In this document: positions 8,684 to 19,386 of the stretch, piece by piece
Layout: every line of letters begins with the position of its first letter
Position numbering within the stretch: the stretch's first letter is position 1
NCBI GenBank assembly: GCA_036504815.1
Contig: DASXUN010000019.1
Span: 50,710-114,709 of the forward strand
Source of the DNA: Gemmatimonadaceae bacterium
GTDB lineage: Bacteria; Gemmatimonadota; Gemmatimonadetes; Gemmatimonadales; Gemmatimonadaceae
Length of the DNA: 64,000 bases
Direction of reading: 5' to 3'
Translations under genes and position numbers: made by a program
The notes under the pieces: generated by a model
The model's input: only the letters and a program-made list of their open reading frames with translations
Databases searched by the model: none
What the model was told of the DNA's origin: nothing

Positions 8684-11600
8684 CTAGTACCCCAGGTCGA
8701 TGCTGAAGAAGAACTGGCGGGTCGACGGATACGGCGCCAAGTCGATAAACCGGTTGAAATTCGAGTTGCCGAAATTGCTGAATTCGGGGTCGAAGCTCCA
8801 ATACTTGGTCCACGTCTTCAGGTTACGGCCGCTGAACGTGAACCGCAGCGTGCGGGCCTTCGCCCGTGCCGCCAGGCTGGCCGGTGCGTCGTACGTCACT
8901 GACAGCTCGCGCAGCTTCACGAAGCTCCCGTACTCGATGTACTGCCGAATGTCGCTGTTCGACCACAGGCCGTAGCGGTATTCGCCGAGGCTCTGCGTCG
9001 CATCAGGCGACTTCGCATCGAAGTCGCGCGAGTTGCCGCCCTCGTCGAAGAGGTTCTTCGTCATGTCCGACGTCGCCCCGCCGTTGCGCCAATCCAGCAG
9101 CGCGGTGAGGCTCCAATTGTGGTACGTCACCTGATTGGTGAACTGGGTTTGGTGCCGCGGATTGGCGTCGCGGATCGTTGAATCGCGCGTCACGCGGCTC
9201 GCCATCGTCTCACCCTCAGCGAGCCGGCGGCACGGCTTGCCGTCCGACGCCGTGCCCGGCGTGAACACGCCGTTCACGGTCGTATTGAGGCAGCTGAAGG
9301 GGATGTTGCCCCAGATCATGGTCGAGATGGTCCCCGCCGCGATGCGATTGCGGCCGTATGCCGAGCCGAACGAGCCGGGCACATTGAAGGTCGGCACGGG
9401 CATCCAGTCCGTATGCTGATGGTTGCTGCCGTATGTGGTGCGGAACACCCACTCCACGTCGCGATTGCGGATCGGCACGAGCGAGATGGACGCCTCGAAC
9501 CCGCGCACCGACAGCTGGCCGCCGTTGATCGTCTGCTGCGCCAAGCCGGAGCTCGGCGGGAGCGGGAACGTCAACAGCAGGTCCTTGATCTTGCGCTCGT
9601 AGGTCGACGCCTCGAAGCCGATGCGCTGCCGCAGGAGTGAACCGTCGATGCCGTACTCAAGCTCGTTCATCACTTCCGGCTTGATGGCCGGATTGCCGAG
9701 CGTCGTGGACGCGGCCAGGGACGCCGCGCCGCCGATGGTGCCGCCGCTCGCCACGGTCACGTCACGGTCGCCATAGCGCGGCCGGTTGCCCGACTCGCCC
9801 CACGCGCCGCGCAGCTTCACCTCGTCCACCACGTCGGTCCAGCGCGACAGCGGCCGCTCGAAGCGGTAGCTCGTGGAGAATTTGGGGAACGTGTAGAACT
9901 TCTTTCGGTCGCCGTTCGCGCTCGAGCGGTCGGCGCGGAAGCCGGCCGCCAGCGAGAGCTTCTCGCCGAGGGCAAGGACCTGCTCATTCAGGTAGTACGA
10001 CTGGTCGCGGAACTGGGTCACGCTGTTCGCGATGGCGACATCACCGTAGGTGTTCGGGACGACCGAGCGCCCGGGCAGAATGCCGCGCGTGCGCATGAAG
10101 TAGCTCACCAGATCCTGGCTTTCGACTGTGCCGCCCACCGACGTCTGCGCCGAGTTGATCCAGCGATTCGCACCCGGCGTGAACGTCCAGACGACGTTCC
10201 CGCTCTGGTTGAGCTGCCGGCTGCTGGCGTTGACCTTCTCGGCCGTGCCGAGGAAGCCGTCCGCCGCCTCGAATTGCAGGAAATTCGGCGAGTAGATCGT
10301 GCCTTCCTGCTGAAAGCGGTCGACGCCGGCAATGTAGGCAAGCTGGACCGTGTGCATCCCCGTCGAGAGCAGCGAATAGCCGACGCGCAGGTTGGCCATC
10401 GTGCGCCAGACTTCCTCCGCCGCCGTGATGTTGGTCAGCACTTCCCACGGGTTGGAGGTCCCGGTGCCACCACCATTGAACGGCATCCGCACGTAGTGGC
10501 CGGTCGCGTCCTTCTTCCTCAGGTCGATGACGGCTGGTGCATAGCCGAACGTATAGATGGGGCTGGTGCCGGAGTTGTCGTTGTTGCCGATCCCGTTGTG
10601 GATCAGGTTGTGGGTCAGGTCGATGCCGCCCGACACGGTCAGCTTTTCGCCGATGGTCTGATCGAGGTTGAGCCTGCCCGACGTGCGACGCGCGCCCGTC
10701 GTGATCTGGACGCCCTTGTTCAGGCGGTCGTTCAGGGAGGCAAAGAATCGGGTGCTGTTGACGCCGCCCGCGGCCGACAGGACGGTCTCCCACGAAGGAT
10801 CCGTCTGGTTATAAAGCTGCTTCTGCCAGTCATACCACGGGCACGTCCCCGAGCCGCACGCCTCGTTGATCGCGGCCACGCCCAGCGGTCCGCCCGCATA
10901 CGGAAGCGCCGCGGCCGCGTTCACGAAATGACGCGAGCCGAGCAGGCGCGTGGGCTGCTGCGAACCCAGACGCTGCGTGATGTTCCACCGCGTCTGGCCG
11001 CTCCTGCCTTTCTTGGTGCTGATCACGACGACGCCGTTGGTGGCGCGCGAGCCGTAGATGGCGGTGGCCGCCGCGGATTTCAGCACTTCGATCGACTCGA
11101 TGTCATTCGGGTTCACGTCCGCTAGGCGGTTCACCATCTGGTCCTGCGTGCTACCGGTCGATCCGCTCGAGCGCGTGATCGAGGCAAGGCCAGACGAGAT
11201 GGACGCGTTGGACACGATCACGCCATCAATCACGTAGAGCGGATCGCCCTGGCCGAGCACCGACGTGGCCCCGCGAATCTGAATCTGCATGCCGCCACCC
11301 GGCGCCCCGCTGTTCTCGAAGACCGTCGTGCCGGTGATCTTGCCGGCAATGTTGCTCTCGACGGACTTCGCCGGCGCCTTGACGAGCATCTCGGCGTTGA
11401 TCGAACCGATGGCAGTGGAGGCGTTGCGCTTGTCGACGGTGGTGGCCTGGCCGGTCACCGTCACGCCTTCGAGCTGCAGCACGTCCCGGTCGAGCGCCAC
11501 GTCGGCCGTCGACTGGCCGGCCGCGACGCGCACGGTGACGCGCTTGTAGCCGAAGGCTCGGACGATCAATGACACTTCGCCCGCGGGAACGCGGATCCGA

Positions 11601-11785
11601 TACTCGCCGCGATCATTCGACCGGACGCCCGACGGTCGGCCGAGCAGCGAGATCGTGGCGTCCGCGAGCGGGGTGTTCGCGACTGCCTGGGTGATCTTGC
11701 CCGTCACCTCACGAGCCTGTGCTCGCGCGGTAGTGGGCATCGTCGCCGACAACAGTGCAACGGCGAGCAACAAGATTCTGCGCAA
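8684..11785 (-). CDS. SusC/RagA-family TonB-linked outer-membrane protein
   Basis: About 1,033 residues. A TTG start at 11785 (LRRILLLAVALLSAT…TARAQ) is preferred because it is preceded by GAGGGAGG and opens directly into a signal peptide; upstream in-frame codons lack one. Order: carboxypeptidase-regulatory-like domain (about 24-105), TonB plug with QIQIRGATSVLGQGDPLYVIDG and IESIEVLKSAAATAIYGSRATNGVVVISTKKG, then the 22-strand barrel ending in FFFSIDLGY. It forms the active transport pore with the SusD partner at 7181-8680. Confidence 0.9.
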   Translation of the reverse strand: MRRILLLAVALLSATMPTTARAQAREVTGKITQAVANTPLADATISLLGRPSGVRSNDRGEYRIRVPAGEVSLIVRAFGYKRVTVRVAAGQSTADVALDRDVLQLEGVTVTGQATTVDKRNASTAIGSINAEMLVKAPAKSVESNIAGKITGTTVFENSGAPGGGMQIQIRGATSVLGQGDPLYVIDGVIVSNASISSGLASITRSSGSTGSTQDQMVNRLADVNPNDIESIEVLKSAAATAIYGSRATNGVVVISTKKGRSGQTRWNITQRLGSQQPTRLLGSRHFVNAAAALPYAGGPLGVAAINEACGSGTCPWYDWQKQLYNQTDPSWETVLSAAGGVNSTRFFASLNDRLNKGVQITTGARRTSGRLNLDQTIGEKLTVSGGIDLTHNLIHNGIGNNDNSGTSPIYTFGYAPAVIDLRKKDATGHYVRMPFNGGGTGTSNPWEVLTNITAAEEVWRTMANLRVGYSLLSTGMHTVQLAYIAGVDRFQQEGTIYSPNFLQFEAADGFLGTAEKVNASSRQLNQSGNVVWTFTPGANRWINSAQTSVGGTVESQDLVSYFMRTRGILPGRSVVPNTYGDVAIANSVTQFRDQSYYLNEQVLALGEKLSLAAGFRADRSSANGDRKKFYTFPKFSTSYRFERPLSRWTDVVDEVKLRGAWGESGNRPRYGDRDVTVASGGTIGGAASLAASTTLGNPAIKPEVMNELEYGIDGSLLRQRIGFEASTYERKIKDLLLTFPLPPSSGLAQQTINGGQLSVRGFEASISLVPIRNRDVEWVFRTTYGSNHQHTDWMPVPTFNVPGSFGSAYGRNRIAAGTISTMIWGNIPFSCLNTTVNGVFTPGTASDGKPCRRLAEGETMASRVTRDSTIRDANPRHQTQFTNQVTYHNWSLTALLDWRNGGATSDMTKNLFDEGGNSRDFDAKSPDATQSLGEYRYGLWSNSDIRQYIEYGSFVKLRELSVTYDAPASLAARAKARTLRFTFSGRNLKTWTKYWSFDPEFSNFGNSNFNRFIDLAPYPSTRQFFFSIDLGY

Positions 11786-11990
11786 GGAGCCTCCCTCGCT
11801 TGGGGTGGGGTAACCGAAGCGCCAGCGGCAGTCTACTCGGCGTCGCCGAGACGTTTGTTTGCTGGCAGGCCGTGCAAGAACATCCGACACCGCAGCGGCG
11901 ACGTCAAGAGATGTCCTACGCCCCCGATTTAGTTCCCCTTACGCGCTTGCCATCATTTCACCCACTTTGGGCGCTCACGGCGGGCATCGG

Positions 11991-12050
11991 GCGGGCGCGG
12001 GCGGGCGCGGGCGGGCGCGGCGGCGCGGGCGCGGCGGCGCGGGCGCGCGG
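11991..12050. repeat. GC-only short tandem repeat in a 352-bp intergenic gap
   Basis: Three exact copies of GCGGGCGCGG (11991-12020) are followed by degenerate CGGCGCGGGCG units. The gap 11786-12137 lies between the SusC start and the stop of the downstream hydrolase gene and should hold the promoter of the SusCD operon. No other feature was recognised there. Confidence 0.6.
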
Positions 12051-12137
12051 CAACTTACGTGCCTCGCGACGCGCGCCCGCCAGCCTGCCGACGCGGTTCT
12101 CTCCCGCGGACCGCGCCGGCCGTGCGCGACCGCCGAC

Positions 12138-14102
12138 TTACGGAACGACTTTCGCCTTCACCATCGTGACCGTCAGCGTTGACGGAAGCTTCTCCGAATG
12201 GTGGACCACGTTGTTCGCCGTCACCGGCTGCGTCTCGTCCCAGTTGTTCCCGCCGGTGTTCAGGTTCCGGTCGAACCGCGGGAAATTGGACGACGACACC
12301 TCGATGCGCAGGCGATGCCCGGGCGCGAAGTAGTTCGACGTGTTCAAGGGCTGCAACGTGACCTTGTACACCTTGTCCTTCTCCATCCAGACCGGCGGTT
12401 TGTCATAACCGTCGCGATACCGCATGCGCTGGATGCTCTCGTCCAGGTTGTACGCGCGTCCATCGGGGTACACGTCGAGCACCTTCACCGTGAAATCGGT
12501 GTCCTTCGCGTCCGACGAGACATAGAGCGTCGGGATGATCGGGCCGCTCAGTTCCATGCCGTCGGTGAACGGCTCGGTGGTGTAGACCAGCACGTCGGGA
12601 CGCGTCTCCGTCTTCTGCGACTGGTCGAACGCTCCCGCCTGCACCGCGTTCCCCTGGCAACAGACGTTGCCGCCGAGCGACAGCACGGGCTTGAGCGGAT
12701 CGTACGCGAACTTGTCCGGTGTGTCCTTCTTCGGCGCCTTCAAGGAGAGCGTGCCGTCGCCCTGCGCCGTGTTGGCATTGCCGTTCGATCCCAGGAAGAA
12801 CGTGAGCGGCTGGGCGTCCTTCGGCGGCCAGACGTCCGATGTCTTCCACTGGTTCAGCCCCATCACGTAGTACCGCACCTTCGGCACGGTATCCATGGGG
12901 TGCAGCGCTTCGGTCTTCAGGAACTGGTCGAAGAAGTCGTAAACGAGGTTCTGGTAGCCGAGGCGGGCATCACCCATGTCACGCTCGCCCACCACCGTGT
13001 GCTCCGCGGCTCGCGTATACGAGCAGTGCGCCACCGGCGCGATGATCATCCACTGCTTGTCGCCCGCCTTCGACGTCTTCCGGACGTGGTTGTACATGGC
13101 GACGTTCGGCCCCACCGACACGTCGTACCACGACATGAACCAGAGCCCGGGGACGTCGAGCGGCATGTTGTCGTGCCAGAGCCCGCCCTTGTACCACGCG
13201 GGGTCGTTCGGGGCGCGCTTCATCATCGCCCCGCCCGTCGGCACCGGCATCGAGTCGGCAAAGATGCCGTTGGGCCCGCCGGCCGCCTTGATCAGGTCAA
13301 TGGCGGGCAGGTGCCAGAACGCCTTCGCCCAGTCCACCGGCGGCGCATGCTCGGCGAGGTCGAACAGCTTCGAGGCCTCGATGAGCTGCTGCTGCGTGGC
13401 GCCACGCGGGAACATCGGCCGCACCTGGTTCTGCTCGCCCATGAGCCAATCGATGAAGAGCATCTGCACGGCGCCGCCTCGGTACCAGTTTCCCTGCTCG
13501 TAGTACGGACCCACGCGCCCGACGCCGGCGCCGAACCCCTGCACGTTCATGGCGGCAAAGCCGGGGTTGCCCAGCGACGCGACCGCGGGCTGCCACTCCG
13601 CCGTGGACGAGCATCCCGTGGTCCCGACTTTCCCGTTCGACCACGGCTGCGAGCGCATGTAGTTGAGTTCGTCGTCGCCGTCGGACAGCGGCGCGCCGAG
13701 GATGTCGTAGTTCCCCTCGGCGAAGAAGTGGCCGCGCTCCTGCATGTCCACCCACGCGTAGCCGCGCTTGATGGCGTTGAGCACGCCGCTCATATCGCGC
13801 GGGACGCCGTTGTGGATGTCCCAGTAGTTGAAGTTGTACGGCGTGCGCGACCAGATGGTCGGGTACTTCTTCGCGGCGTCGCGCGGATAGTAGATGTCCG
13901 CGGCGATGCGCACGCCATCGCGCATCGGGATCATCACCTTGCGCTCGACGACCGCGAGCGACTGCAGCTCGTTCTCGACCGCCCACCGCCTGGCCTTCAC
14001 GCTGTCGGGGAGCGGGCCGCCGCGCTGCGCGCCGGCGGGGACCGCAAGGAAGATGGCGACGGCGGCCAGTGCGACATGCCGTCCGGGAATGAGGTGCAGC
14101 AT
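12138..14102 (-). CDS. CocE/NonD-family S15-type exported hydrolase
   Basis: 654 residues with a signal peptide (cleavage after VPAGAQ, about residue 25). The N-terminal alpha/beta-hydrolase domain has the family hallmarks: [21 protein letters not shown], the Ser-nucleophile elbow [13 protein letters not shown] (normally G.S..G) and a His-bearing [12 protein letters not shown] segment. The C-terminal half is the jelly-roll of the X-Pro dipeptidyl-peptidase/CocE family ([53 protein letters not shown]). It probably hydrolyses peptides or esters in the periplasm. Confidence 0.88.
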   Translation of the reverse strand: MLHLIPGRHVALAAVAIFLAVPAGAQRGGPLPDSVKARRWAVENELQSLAVVERKVMIPMRDGVRIAADIYYPRDAAKKYPTIWSRTPYNFNYWDIHNGVPRDMSGVLNAIKRGYAWVDMQERGHFFAEGNYDILGAPLSDGDDELNYMRSQPWSNGKVGTTGCSSTAEWQPAVASLGNPGFAAMNVQGFGAGVGRVGPYYEQGNWYRGGAVQMLFIDWLMGEQNQVRPMFPRGATQQQLIEASKLFDLAEHAPPVDWAKAFWHLPAIDLIKAAGGPNGIFADSMPVPTGGAMMKRAPNDPAWYKGGLWHDNMPLDVPGLWFMSWYDVSVGPNVAMYNHVRKTSKAGDKQWMIIAPVAHCSYTRAAEHTVVGERDMGDARLGYQNLVYDFFDQFLKTEALHPMDTVPKVRYYVMGLNQWKTSDVWPPKDAQPLTFFLGSNGNANTAQGDGTLSLKAPKKDTPDKFAYDPLKPVLSLGGNVCCQGNAVQAGAFDQSQKTETRPDVLVYTTEPFTDGMELSGPIIPTLYVSSDAKDTDFTVKVLDVYPDGRAYNLDESIQRMRYRDGYDKPPVWMEKDKVYKVTLQPLNTSNYFAPGHRLRIEVSSSNFPRFDRNLNTGGNNWDETQPVTANNVVHHSEKLPSTLTVTMVKAKVVP

Positions 14103-14248
14103 CGGCAGCTCCGTGAGTTGGCGGGTTCAAAGGTGCGACGTCGCGACGGCCGGGGCCACCCTCGACGAGCCGCCTTCGTGCGGCACGTCAGCTGTGGTGG
14201 GGCGCGCTCAGGTTCGGCGAACCCTGGTGCTGATCATCGGCCGCCGTA

Positions 14249-14824
14249 TCAGGTGCGGCGGGCGCGCCACGCGCGGCTGAGGATCGCGAAGGCGGCGACG
14301 ACCACGAGGCTGGCCAGCAGCACCAGCAGGCCGAAGAGCACCCCAAGCGTGAGCGCCAAGGAGCCCAGCGTCTCCAGCGTCGCAACGGTCAGGTTCCCGA
14401 GCCCGCCCGTGGCAACGGTGCTCAGCGCGCGGGCCTTGGCGGTGGCCAGCGCAAGGCTCCCCGCCACGCCGCCCCCGCCGATGATTGCCAGCACCCAGTG
14501 AAGGGCACTCGAGCGGTCCCCCGCCACGCCCATCAGGAGCACGGAGCCGGCGACGACCGCTGCCGGCACGGCGAGGGCGTCGAGCGCATTGTCCACGGCC
14601 GGGAATGCGTACGCGGACAGTTCGGCGACCACGGCGACGCCCAGCGCAACCACGGCGACGGGCGAGGCGAGCCACATCCACTCTGGCCGGAGGTCTACCA
14701 TCCCGAGCGCGGCGCCCATGCTCATCAGGAACGGCGGGAGGAAGACCCGCAGGCCGCTCGCCGCGCTGAGGCCGAGGCCAAGGAGGATGGGCGTTGCCGC
14801 CGCGGCGAGCGACTGTAGGTCCAT
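14249..14824 (-). CDS. DUF4126 integral membrane protein
   Basis: 191 residues, almost entirely hydrophobic with about five membrane segments. It matches DUF4126: a GLGLSAASGLRVFLPPFLMS opening, ELSAYAFPAVDNALDAL and the glycine-rich AIIGGGGVAGS segment. Function is unknown for the family. It stands alone; an 11-bp tandem repeat (14870-14913) and the terminator of the second SusCD operon lie just upstream. Confidence 0.85.
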   Translation of the reverse strand: MDLQSLAAAATPILLGLGLSAASGLRVFLPPFLMSMGAALGMVDLRPEWMWLASPVAVVALGVAVVAELSAYAFPAVDNALDALAVPAAVVAGSVLLMGVAGDRSSALHWVLAIIGGGGVAGSLALATAKARALSTVATGGLGNLTVATLETLGSLALTLGVLFGLLVLLASLVVVAAFAILSRAWRARRT

Positions 14825-14869
14825 GCCGCCAGAAACTAGCGGCCTCAGCGGTCCGCACCAGATCTGTCT

Positions 14870-14913
14870 GTTGTCTCTCTGTTGTCTCTCTGTTGTTTCT
14901 CTGTTGTCTCTCT
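14870..14913. repeat. 11-bp tandem repeat, 4 units
   Basis: Four consecutive copies of GTTGTCTCTCT (one with a single C-to-T change). The same unit recurs four times at 22065-22108 and, inverted, at 62363-62406. All three loci are intergenic and outside the two islands. Confidence 0.85.
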
Positions 14914-14927
14914 GTCATTAAGCACAA

Positions 14928-14953
14928 CGGCGGGGAGATCTCTCTCCCCGCCG
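14928..14953 (-). terminator. hairpin terminator of the second SusCD operon
   Basis: An 11-bp perfect stem (CGGCGGGGAGA and its complement) with a TCTC loop, 26 nt beyond the SusD-like stop at 14979. Confidence 0.65.
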
Positions 14954-14978
14954 CCGGTCCCGCCTGAGTTGCTGCTTC

Positions 14979-16235
14979 CTAGTTCGTCTTCATGTTCGGG
15001 TTGTTGTCGCGCTCCGTGCGCGGCAGCGGATAGCACGTCTGGGTGCCGACATTCGCGTAGCCCGGCTTGAAGTACGTGCCGCCCGCCGGCGTGATCCCCT
15101 TCACCGCGGCCCCGTTCCGGCGGAAGTCCGCCAGGCGCTTGCCTTCGAGGTAGAAGTCGAACGACTTCTGCGTCATCAGTTCCGAGAGCACGCTGGCCGC
15201 ATCGGTGGCGCCGGCATAGGCCGCCTGCCCGTTGGCGGTGCGCCGCGCGTTGATCAGCGCGAGCTGCGCCGTCGCGTCACCCGCCTCGGCGGCGATGTAA
15301 TCCGCCTCGAGCTTCGACGCCAGCCGGAACGGCGAGTTGTAGGCCGGGAACTTCGTCTGCTCGTAGAAACCGCCCGGCACGGCGTCCTGCCCGTTCAGCT
15401 TCGACACGCCCGGCGCCTTGTACGTCACGCGCGGATCGTTGGTGCGGAAGAACGGCGCCACGCTGATGGACGAGCGGTCGAACGTGAACTGATAGATGCG
15501 GTTGCCCAGGCGCGTGCGGTTGGCCAGGTCGTCCGTCATCTGCAGGTTGTAGTTGAAGCCGGCCGGGACGAGCGCGGCATCGGCCGCGGCGCCCGCCTTG
15601 TCGCCCTTCTGCAGCTTGGCGCGGGCGCGTCCCACCAGCGACGCGTTGGCCAGCGCCGTGCCATCGGCCGAGCCGGCGGCCTTGCCGATGTCGACGCCCT
15701 TCGTGAAGTACACGATGGCCGAGTCAAGCAGCTGCGCCGTCGTCAGCTCCGGTCCGGACGAGAGCGCGCCAGTGCAGAAATCCGTGGCGATCATCAGGAT
15801 GGCGAAGCCGCGGAAGGTCGCGGCGCGGGCGTAGTTGATGTTGGAGGTCGGATTCGGCAGCGTCAGGTCGATGACCGTCTTGGCCGAGGCCGCCGCCAGC
15901 GAGATCGGCGCCCACACGTCACCGCTGAGCGACGTGTTGAGGTCGGTGATCAGGCGGAACCCGAACTCGTTGCGCGTCGGGAACGTGTCCGACACGTTCG
16001 CCTCCTCGGTGAACCAGCCGCTGTACATCGCCAGCCAGCCGGCGGCGGTGGCGAAGTTCTGCTGGGCCGAGAGGGCGAGCGCCGTCGCGCCGGAGGTCGG
16101 ATCGACCGTCGCGGCATCGATGACGTTGGGGTTCGTCACTTCGACGAACGAGTCGGAGCAGGCCGCGGCCAGGACCAGCGCCGCCCCCGCGGTGGTGCGC
16201 GTAACCGCGCTTCGGATCGAAATCATGGCGATCAT
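14979..16235 (-). CDS. SusD/RagB-family (SusD-like_2 type) outer-membrane lipoprotein
   Basis: 418 residues with a lipobox (ALVLAAAC at about residue 26) followed by SDSFVEVTNPNVIDAATVDPTSG, the usual SusD opening. The C-terminal FDFYLEGKRLADFRRNG segment is the second signature. It starts 7 nt after the stop of the SusC-like gene, so the pair forms an operon. A second in-frame ATG three codons downstream is an alternative start. It is shorter than the first SusD and diverged from it, suggesting a different ligand. Confidence 0.9.
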   Translation of the reverse strand: MIAMISIRSAVTRTTAGAALVLAAACSDSFVEVTNPNVIDAATVDPTSGATALALSAQQNFATAAGWLAMYSGWFTEEANVSDTFPTRNEFGFRLITDLNTSLSGDVWAPISLAAASAKTVIDLTLPNPTSNINYARAATFRGFAILMIATDFCTGALSSGPELTTAQLLDSAIVYFTKGVDIGKAAGSADGTALANASLVGRARAKLQKGDKAGAAADAALVPAGFNYNLQMTDDLANRTRLGNRIYQFTFDRSSISVAPFFRTNDPRVTYKAPGVSKLNGQDAVPGGFYEQTKFPAYNSPFRLASKLEADYIAAEAGDATAQLALINARRTANGQAAYAGATDAASVLSELMTQKSFDFYLEGKRLADFRRNGAAVKGITPAGGTYFKPGYANVGTQTCYPLPRTERDNNPNMKTN

Positions 16236-16242
16236 CTCGCGG

Positions 16243-19200
16243 TTAGAAGGTGAGGTTGACGCGGAACGTCTGCTTCCGCGGATTCGGGACGGTCAGGAAG
16301 TCCTGACGCGAGAACGCGCCGGCCTGGGCGTTGATCTCCGGATCGGCCCCGGTGTAGTCGGTCCAGAGCTTCACGTTCTGCATCGCCCAGGTGATGGACG
16401 CGCCGTTGATCGTGTTGCGCAGGCCGCGCAGGTACTTCGACGGCACCGTGTACGTCGCCGACAGCTCGCGCAGGCGTACGAAGTCGCCCGGTTCGAGGTA
16501 GGCGTCGATCACGTCGCTCACCGTCGCCGACTTGCCGTTCTGCTGGATGAACGCCGGCTGGCCGGGCGTCAGGTTGCCGTAGCGGCGGAGCCGCTCGTAC
16601 TTGCTGAGCGCCAGCGTGTCGAGGCGCAGGTTCGAGCGGACCAGCTGCGTCTCGCGGAAGAACGCGGTGTTGTTCTGCACCAGGAAGTCGCGCTTGGCGT
16701 CGATCATCGCCGAGAGGCGCAGGTTCCGGAACAGCGTGACCGTGTTGGTGAGGTTCCACTCCAGCGTCGGCCACAGGTTGCCCATCGGGGTGAGCGTGTC
16801 GTTCACGATCACCTTGTTGGTGGCGACGTCAATCGACTGGATCTTCTTCGACACGAAGACGCCGAGCTGCTGGCCGACGATCGTGCGGCCGGCGCCGCCC
16901 AGGCTGAACGGCAGCACCGAGCCGAGGCTCAGGAGCTCGTTGTGGAGCGTGTTGGCGCCGAGCCGGATGTTCCAGTTGACATTCTCCTTGCGGAGCGCGT
17001 CGAAGTTCACCGCCAGCTCGAGGCCGCTGTTGAGCACCTCGCCGATGTTATCGAGCGGATTCGAGGCAAATCCCAGCGACGGCGGGATCGGCCGGGCGAT
17101 GATCATGTCCTTCGTCACCTTGCGGAAATAGGTGAGTTCGGTGGACAGCCGGTTGTTGAAGAAGCCGGCGTCCAGGCCCGCCTCGAACTCCGTCCCCTTC
17201 TCGGGGTCGAGGTGGTTGTTGCCCGGGTTGCCCGGGATGGCGCCCGCTTCGGTCGTGCCGGTGATGTTGTACGGCGCCGAGACGAGCGTCGTGAGCGCGT
17301 CGCCCGGGTTCGGCGAACGCCCCGTGGTGCCGTACGACGCGCGCAGGCGCAGCGTGTTCACGTAGCGCGCGAACCGGTCGAAGAACCGCTCCTCCGAGAT
17401 GGCCCAGCTGCCGCCGACCTTCGGCAGGACGATGGACGGGGCCGACGCGCCGAACGACGAGTTCTTGTCGATGCGAACGCCCACCTGCACGAACCGCCGG
17501 TTCTCGTGGCCGATCTGGATCTGCCCGAGGTAGCCGAACTGGCGCTGCTCCTGGAAGCCGCTCGTCCCCGAGCGCGTCGCCGCGCCGCTGATCGAGTAGT
17601 TGGCGTTCGTGACGAAGCCCTGGCCGTTGGCGTTGTTGAACGAGTTGCGCGTCGAGATCACCTGCAGGCCGAACGACGTGTTGGTCTCCCAGGCGCGCCC
17701 GAAGTTCTTCTTGTAGTTGCCGAGGTAGTCGAACGTGTAGCGCTCGGCGAAGCGGAACGTCTGGTCGTTGCTGCCGGTGTTGAGCGCGCCGCCGTACCAG
17801 CTCGAGTCGTTCTTCGGGAAGAACGAGCGCTGCTCGTCCCCGACGAAGTCCATGCCCAGCGTGAAGCGGTTGCTGAACGACGGGATCGGGAGGTACGTGC
17901 CCGTGATGTTGGTGGTCACGCGGTGCGACTTCAGCGCGCGGAAGATCGACGCGAGCGCGTTGTAGTGGCGGTTGAAGCCGTACCAGCCGTCGTTCGACGG
18001 GGCCGTCGCGTCGGTGCGCGTCAGCGGGCTGCCGAGCATCGAGCCGCCCAGCCAGCCGTAGATGTTGTTGTCGTTGTCCGGGAGCTGCGTCTCGGTCTGC
18101 GTGAGGCCCACGCCGGCGTCGATCGTCAGCTTCTCCGTCGGCACGTAGTTGAAGTTGGTGCGGACGTTGTAGCGCGTGAACTTGTTGTTCGGGAGCAGGC
18201 CCAGCGAGTGGTCCTCGCCGTACGACAGGTTGTAGCCGTAGTTCTGGCCGCCGCCCGTGCCGTTCCAGCTGACGATGCGGTCGCTGCCGTTGCGGAAGCC
18301 GCCGACGCGCACGATCGGGTTGTCGCTCACGAGCGTGCCCACGGCCTGCCCGCGGCAGAGCGGATTGGTGCTCGTCGTCGCCACCAGCGAGGCCGTGCAC
18401 AGGCCGTAGTTGGACGGCGGCGTCCAGGTGAGTTCGGACGTGCCGAGCTCGACGCGCACCGCCTGGCGCATGCCGCCGGTGCCGCCCGCCTTCCCCTTCT
18501 TGGTGATGATCTGGATCACGCCCGCCGAGGCGTCGGCGCCGTACAGCGTGGCGGCGGCCGGCCCCTTCACGACCTCGATGCTCTCGATCTCGTCGGGGTT
18601 GATGTCGTTCAGGCGGTCATACACCTGGCCCGACTGGCCCGACGCGATCTGCCCCTCGATGGTGCGCACGCCGTCGATGAAGACGAGCGGCTGGTTGGAC
18701 AGGTTGATGGACGACGCGCCGCGGATGCGGATTGTCGTGCCCGTCCCCGCCGTGCCCGACTGCGTCGTGAGCGCCACGCCCGGGACGCGCGACTGCAGCA
18801 GGTTGGCGACGGTCGCGATCGGCGCCGTCTCGATGACGCTCTTCGCCGAGACCGACGAGACGAGGGCGGCCTGCGCCTTGCGCTCGAGGTTGCCCGCCGT
18901 GCCCGTGATCACGAGTTCGGAGAGCGTCACCAGCGAGGCCGTCATCTGCAGCGTCACCGTCGAGGCGCGACCGGCCGACACGGTAATCGTATCCGAGGTC
19001 GCCTTGTAGCCGATGTGATAGACGCCGATGACCATGCGACCCGGCTTCACGGCGCCGAAGCGAAACTCGCCGGCGTCGTTGGTGCGGGACTCGAGCGTCG
19101 TGCCCGGAATGACAATGCGGGCTTCACTGAGGGGCCGCTGCGTGGCCTTGTCGACGACCTTGCCGGTGATCGACCCCGTCTGCGCGAACAATGCAGCAGC

Positions 19201-19269
19201 GGGGACGGCCAGCAGGGCGACCAACGGGAGGACCACGCGTCGGATTGCGACGGACACACTGACTTGCAT
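16243..19269 (-). CDS. SusC/RagA-family TonB-linked outer-membrane protein
   Basis: 1,008 residues. The ATG at 19269 (MQVSVSVAIRRVVLPLVALL…ALFAQ) gives a signal peptide; the longer frame upstream has none. Order: carboxypeptidase-regulatory-like domain (about 30-120), plug with TTIRIRGASSINLSNQPLVFIDGVRT and IESIEVVKGPAAATLYGADASAGVIQIITKKG, then the barrel ending NPRKQTFRVNLTF. It pairs with the SusD-like protein at 14979-16235. The promoter should lie in the AT-rich, palindrome-containing gap at 19270-19666. Confidence 0.9.
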   Translation of the reverse strand: MQVSVSVAIRRVVLPLVALLAVPAAALFAQTGSITGKVVDKATQRPLSEARIVIPGTTLESRTNDAGEFRFGAVKPGRMVIGVYHIGYKATSDTITVSAGRASTVTLQMTASLVTLSELVITGTAGNLERKAQAALVSSVSAKSVIETAPIATVANLLQSRVPGVALTTQSGTAGTGTTIRIRGASSINLSNQPLVFIDGVRTIEGQIASGQSGQVYDRLNDINPDEIESIEVVKGPAAATLYGADASAGVIQIITKKGKAGGTGGMRQAVRVELGTSELTWTPPSNYGLCTASLVATTSTNPLCRGQAVGTLVSDNPIVRVGGFRNGSDRIVSWNGTGGGQNYGYNLSYGEDHSLGLLPNNKFTRYNVRTNFNYVPTEKLTIDAGVGLTQTETQLPDNDNNIYGWLGGSMLGSPLTRTDATAPSNDGWYGFNRHYNALASIFRALKSHRVTTNITGTYLPIPSFSNRFTLGMDFVGDEQRSFFPKNDSSWYGGALNTGSNDQTFRFAERYTFDYLGNYKKNFGRAWETNTSFGLQVISTRNSFNNANGQGFVTNANYSISGAATRSGTSGFQEQRQFGYLGQIQIGHENRRFVQVGVRIDKNSSFGASAPSIVLPKVGGSWAISEERFFDRFARYVNTLRLRASYGTTGRSPNPGDALTTLVSAPYNITGTTEAGAIPGNPGNNHLDPEKGTEFEAGLDAGFFNNRLSTELTYFRKVTKDMIIARPIPPSLGFASNPLDNIGEVLNSGLELAVNFDALRKENVNWNIRLGANTLHNELLSLGSVLPFSLGGAGRTIVGQQLGVFVSKKIQSIDVATNKVIVNDTLTPMGNLWPTLEWNLTNTVTLFRNLRLSAMIDAKRDFLVQNNTAFFRETQLVRSNLRLDTLALSKYERLRRYGNLTPGQPAFIQQNGKSATVSDVIDAYLEPGDFVRLRELSATYTVPSKYLRGLRNTINGASITWAMQNVKLWTDYTGADPEINAQAGAFSRQDFLTVPNPRKQTFRVNLTF

Positions 19270-19386
19270 CGCAGACTCCAATGGGTGGGGGTACGGAGGG
19301 TGAAACGAGGGGCGGCAAACACTTGAAACACGAACGCCAGTCACACGCGAGCGCGCCCGCGGCGACAAGAATTCACGAGAGAAAAC

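Noticed and set aside
12198..14501. 767-codon plus-strand open frame
   Set aside because: Antisense to the S15/CocE hydrolase and DUF4126 genes; composition of an artefact.
14870..14913. CRISPR-like array
   Set aside because: Units are 11 bp with no spacers and no cas genes in the window; the same applies to 22065, 62363 and 63207.
15835..19326. Very long open frame on the plus strand (over 1,100 codons)
   Set aside because: It is antisense to the SusC/SusD pair. Its Arg/Val/His-rich composition with no domains is a GC-codon-bias artefact, while the minus-strand proteins have clear signal peptides and family motifs.
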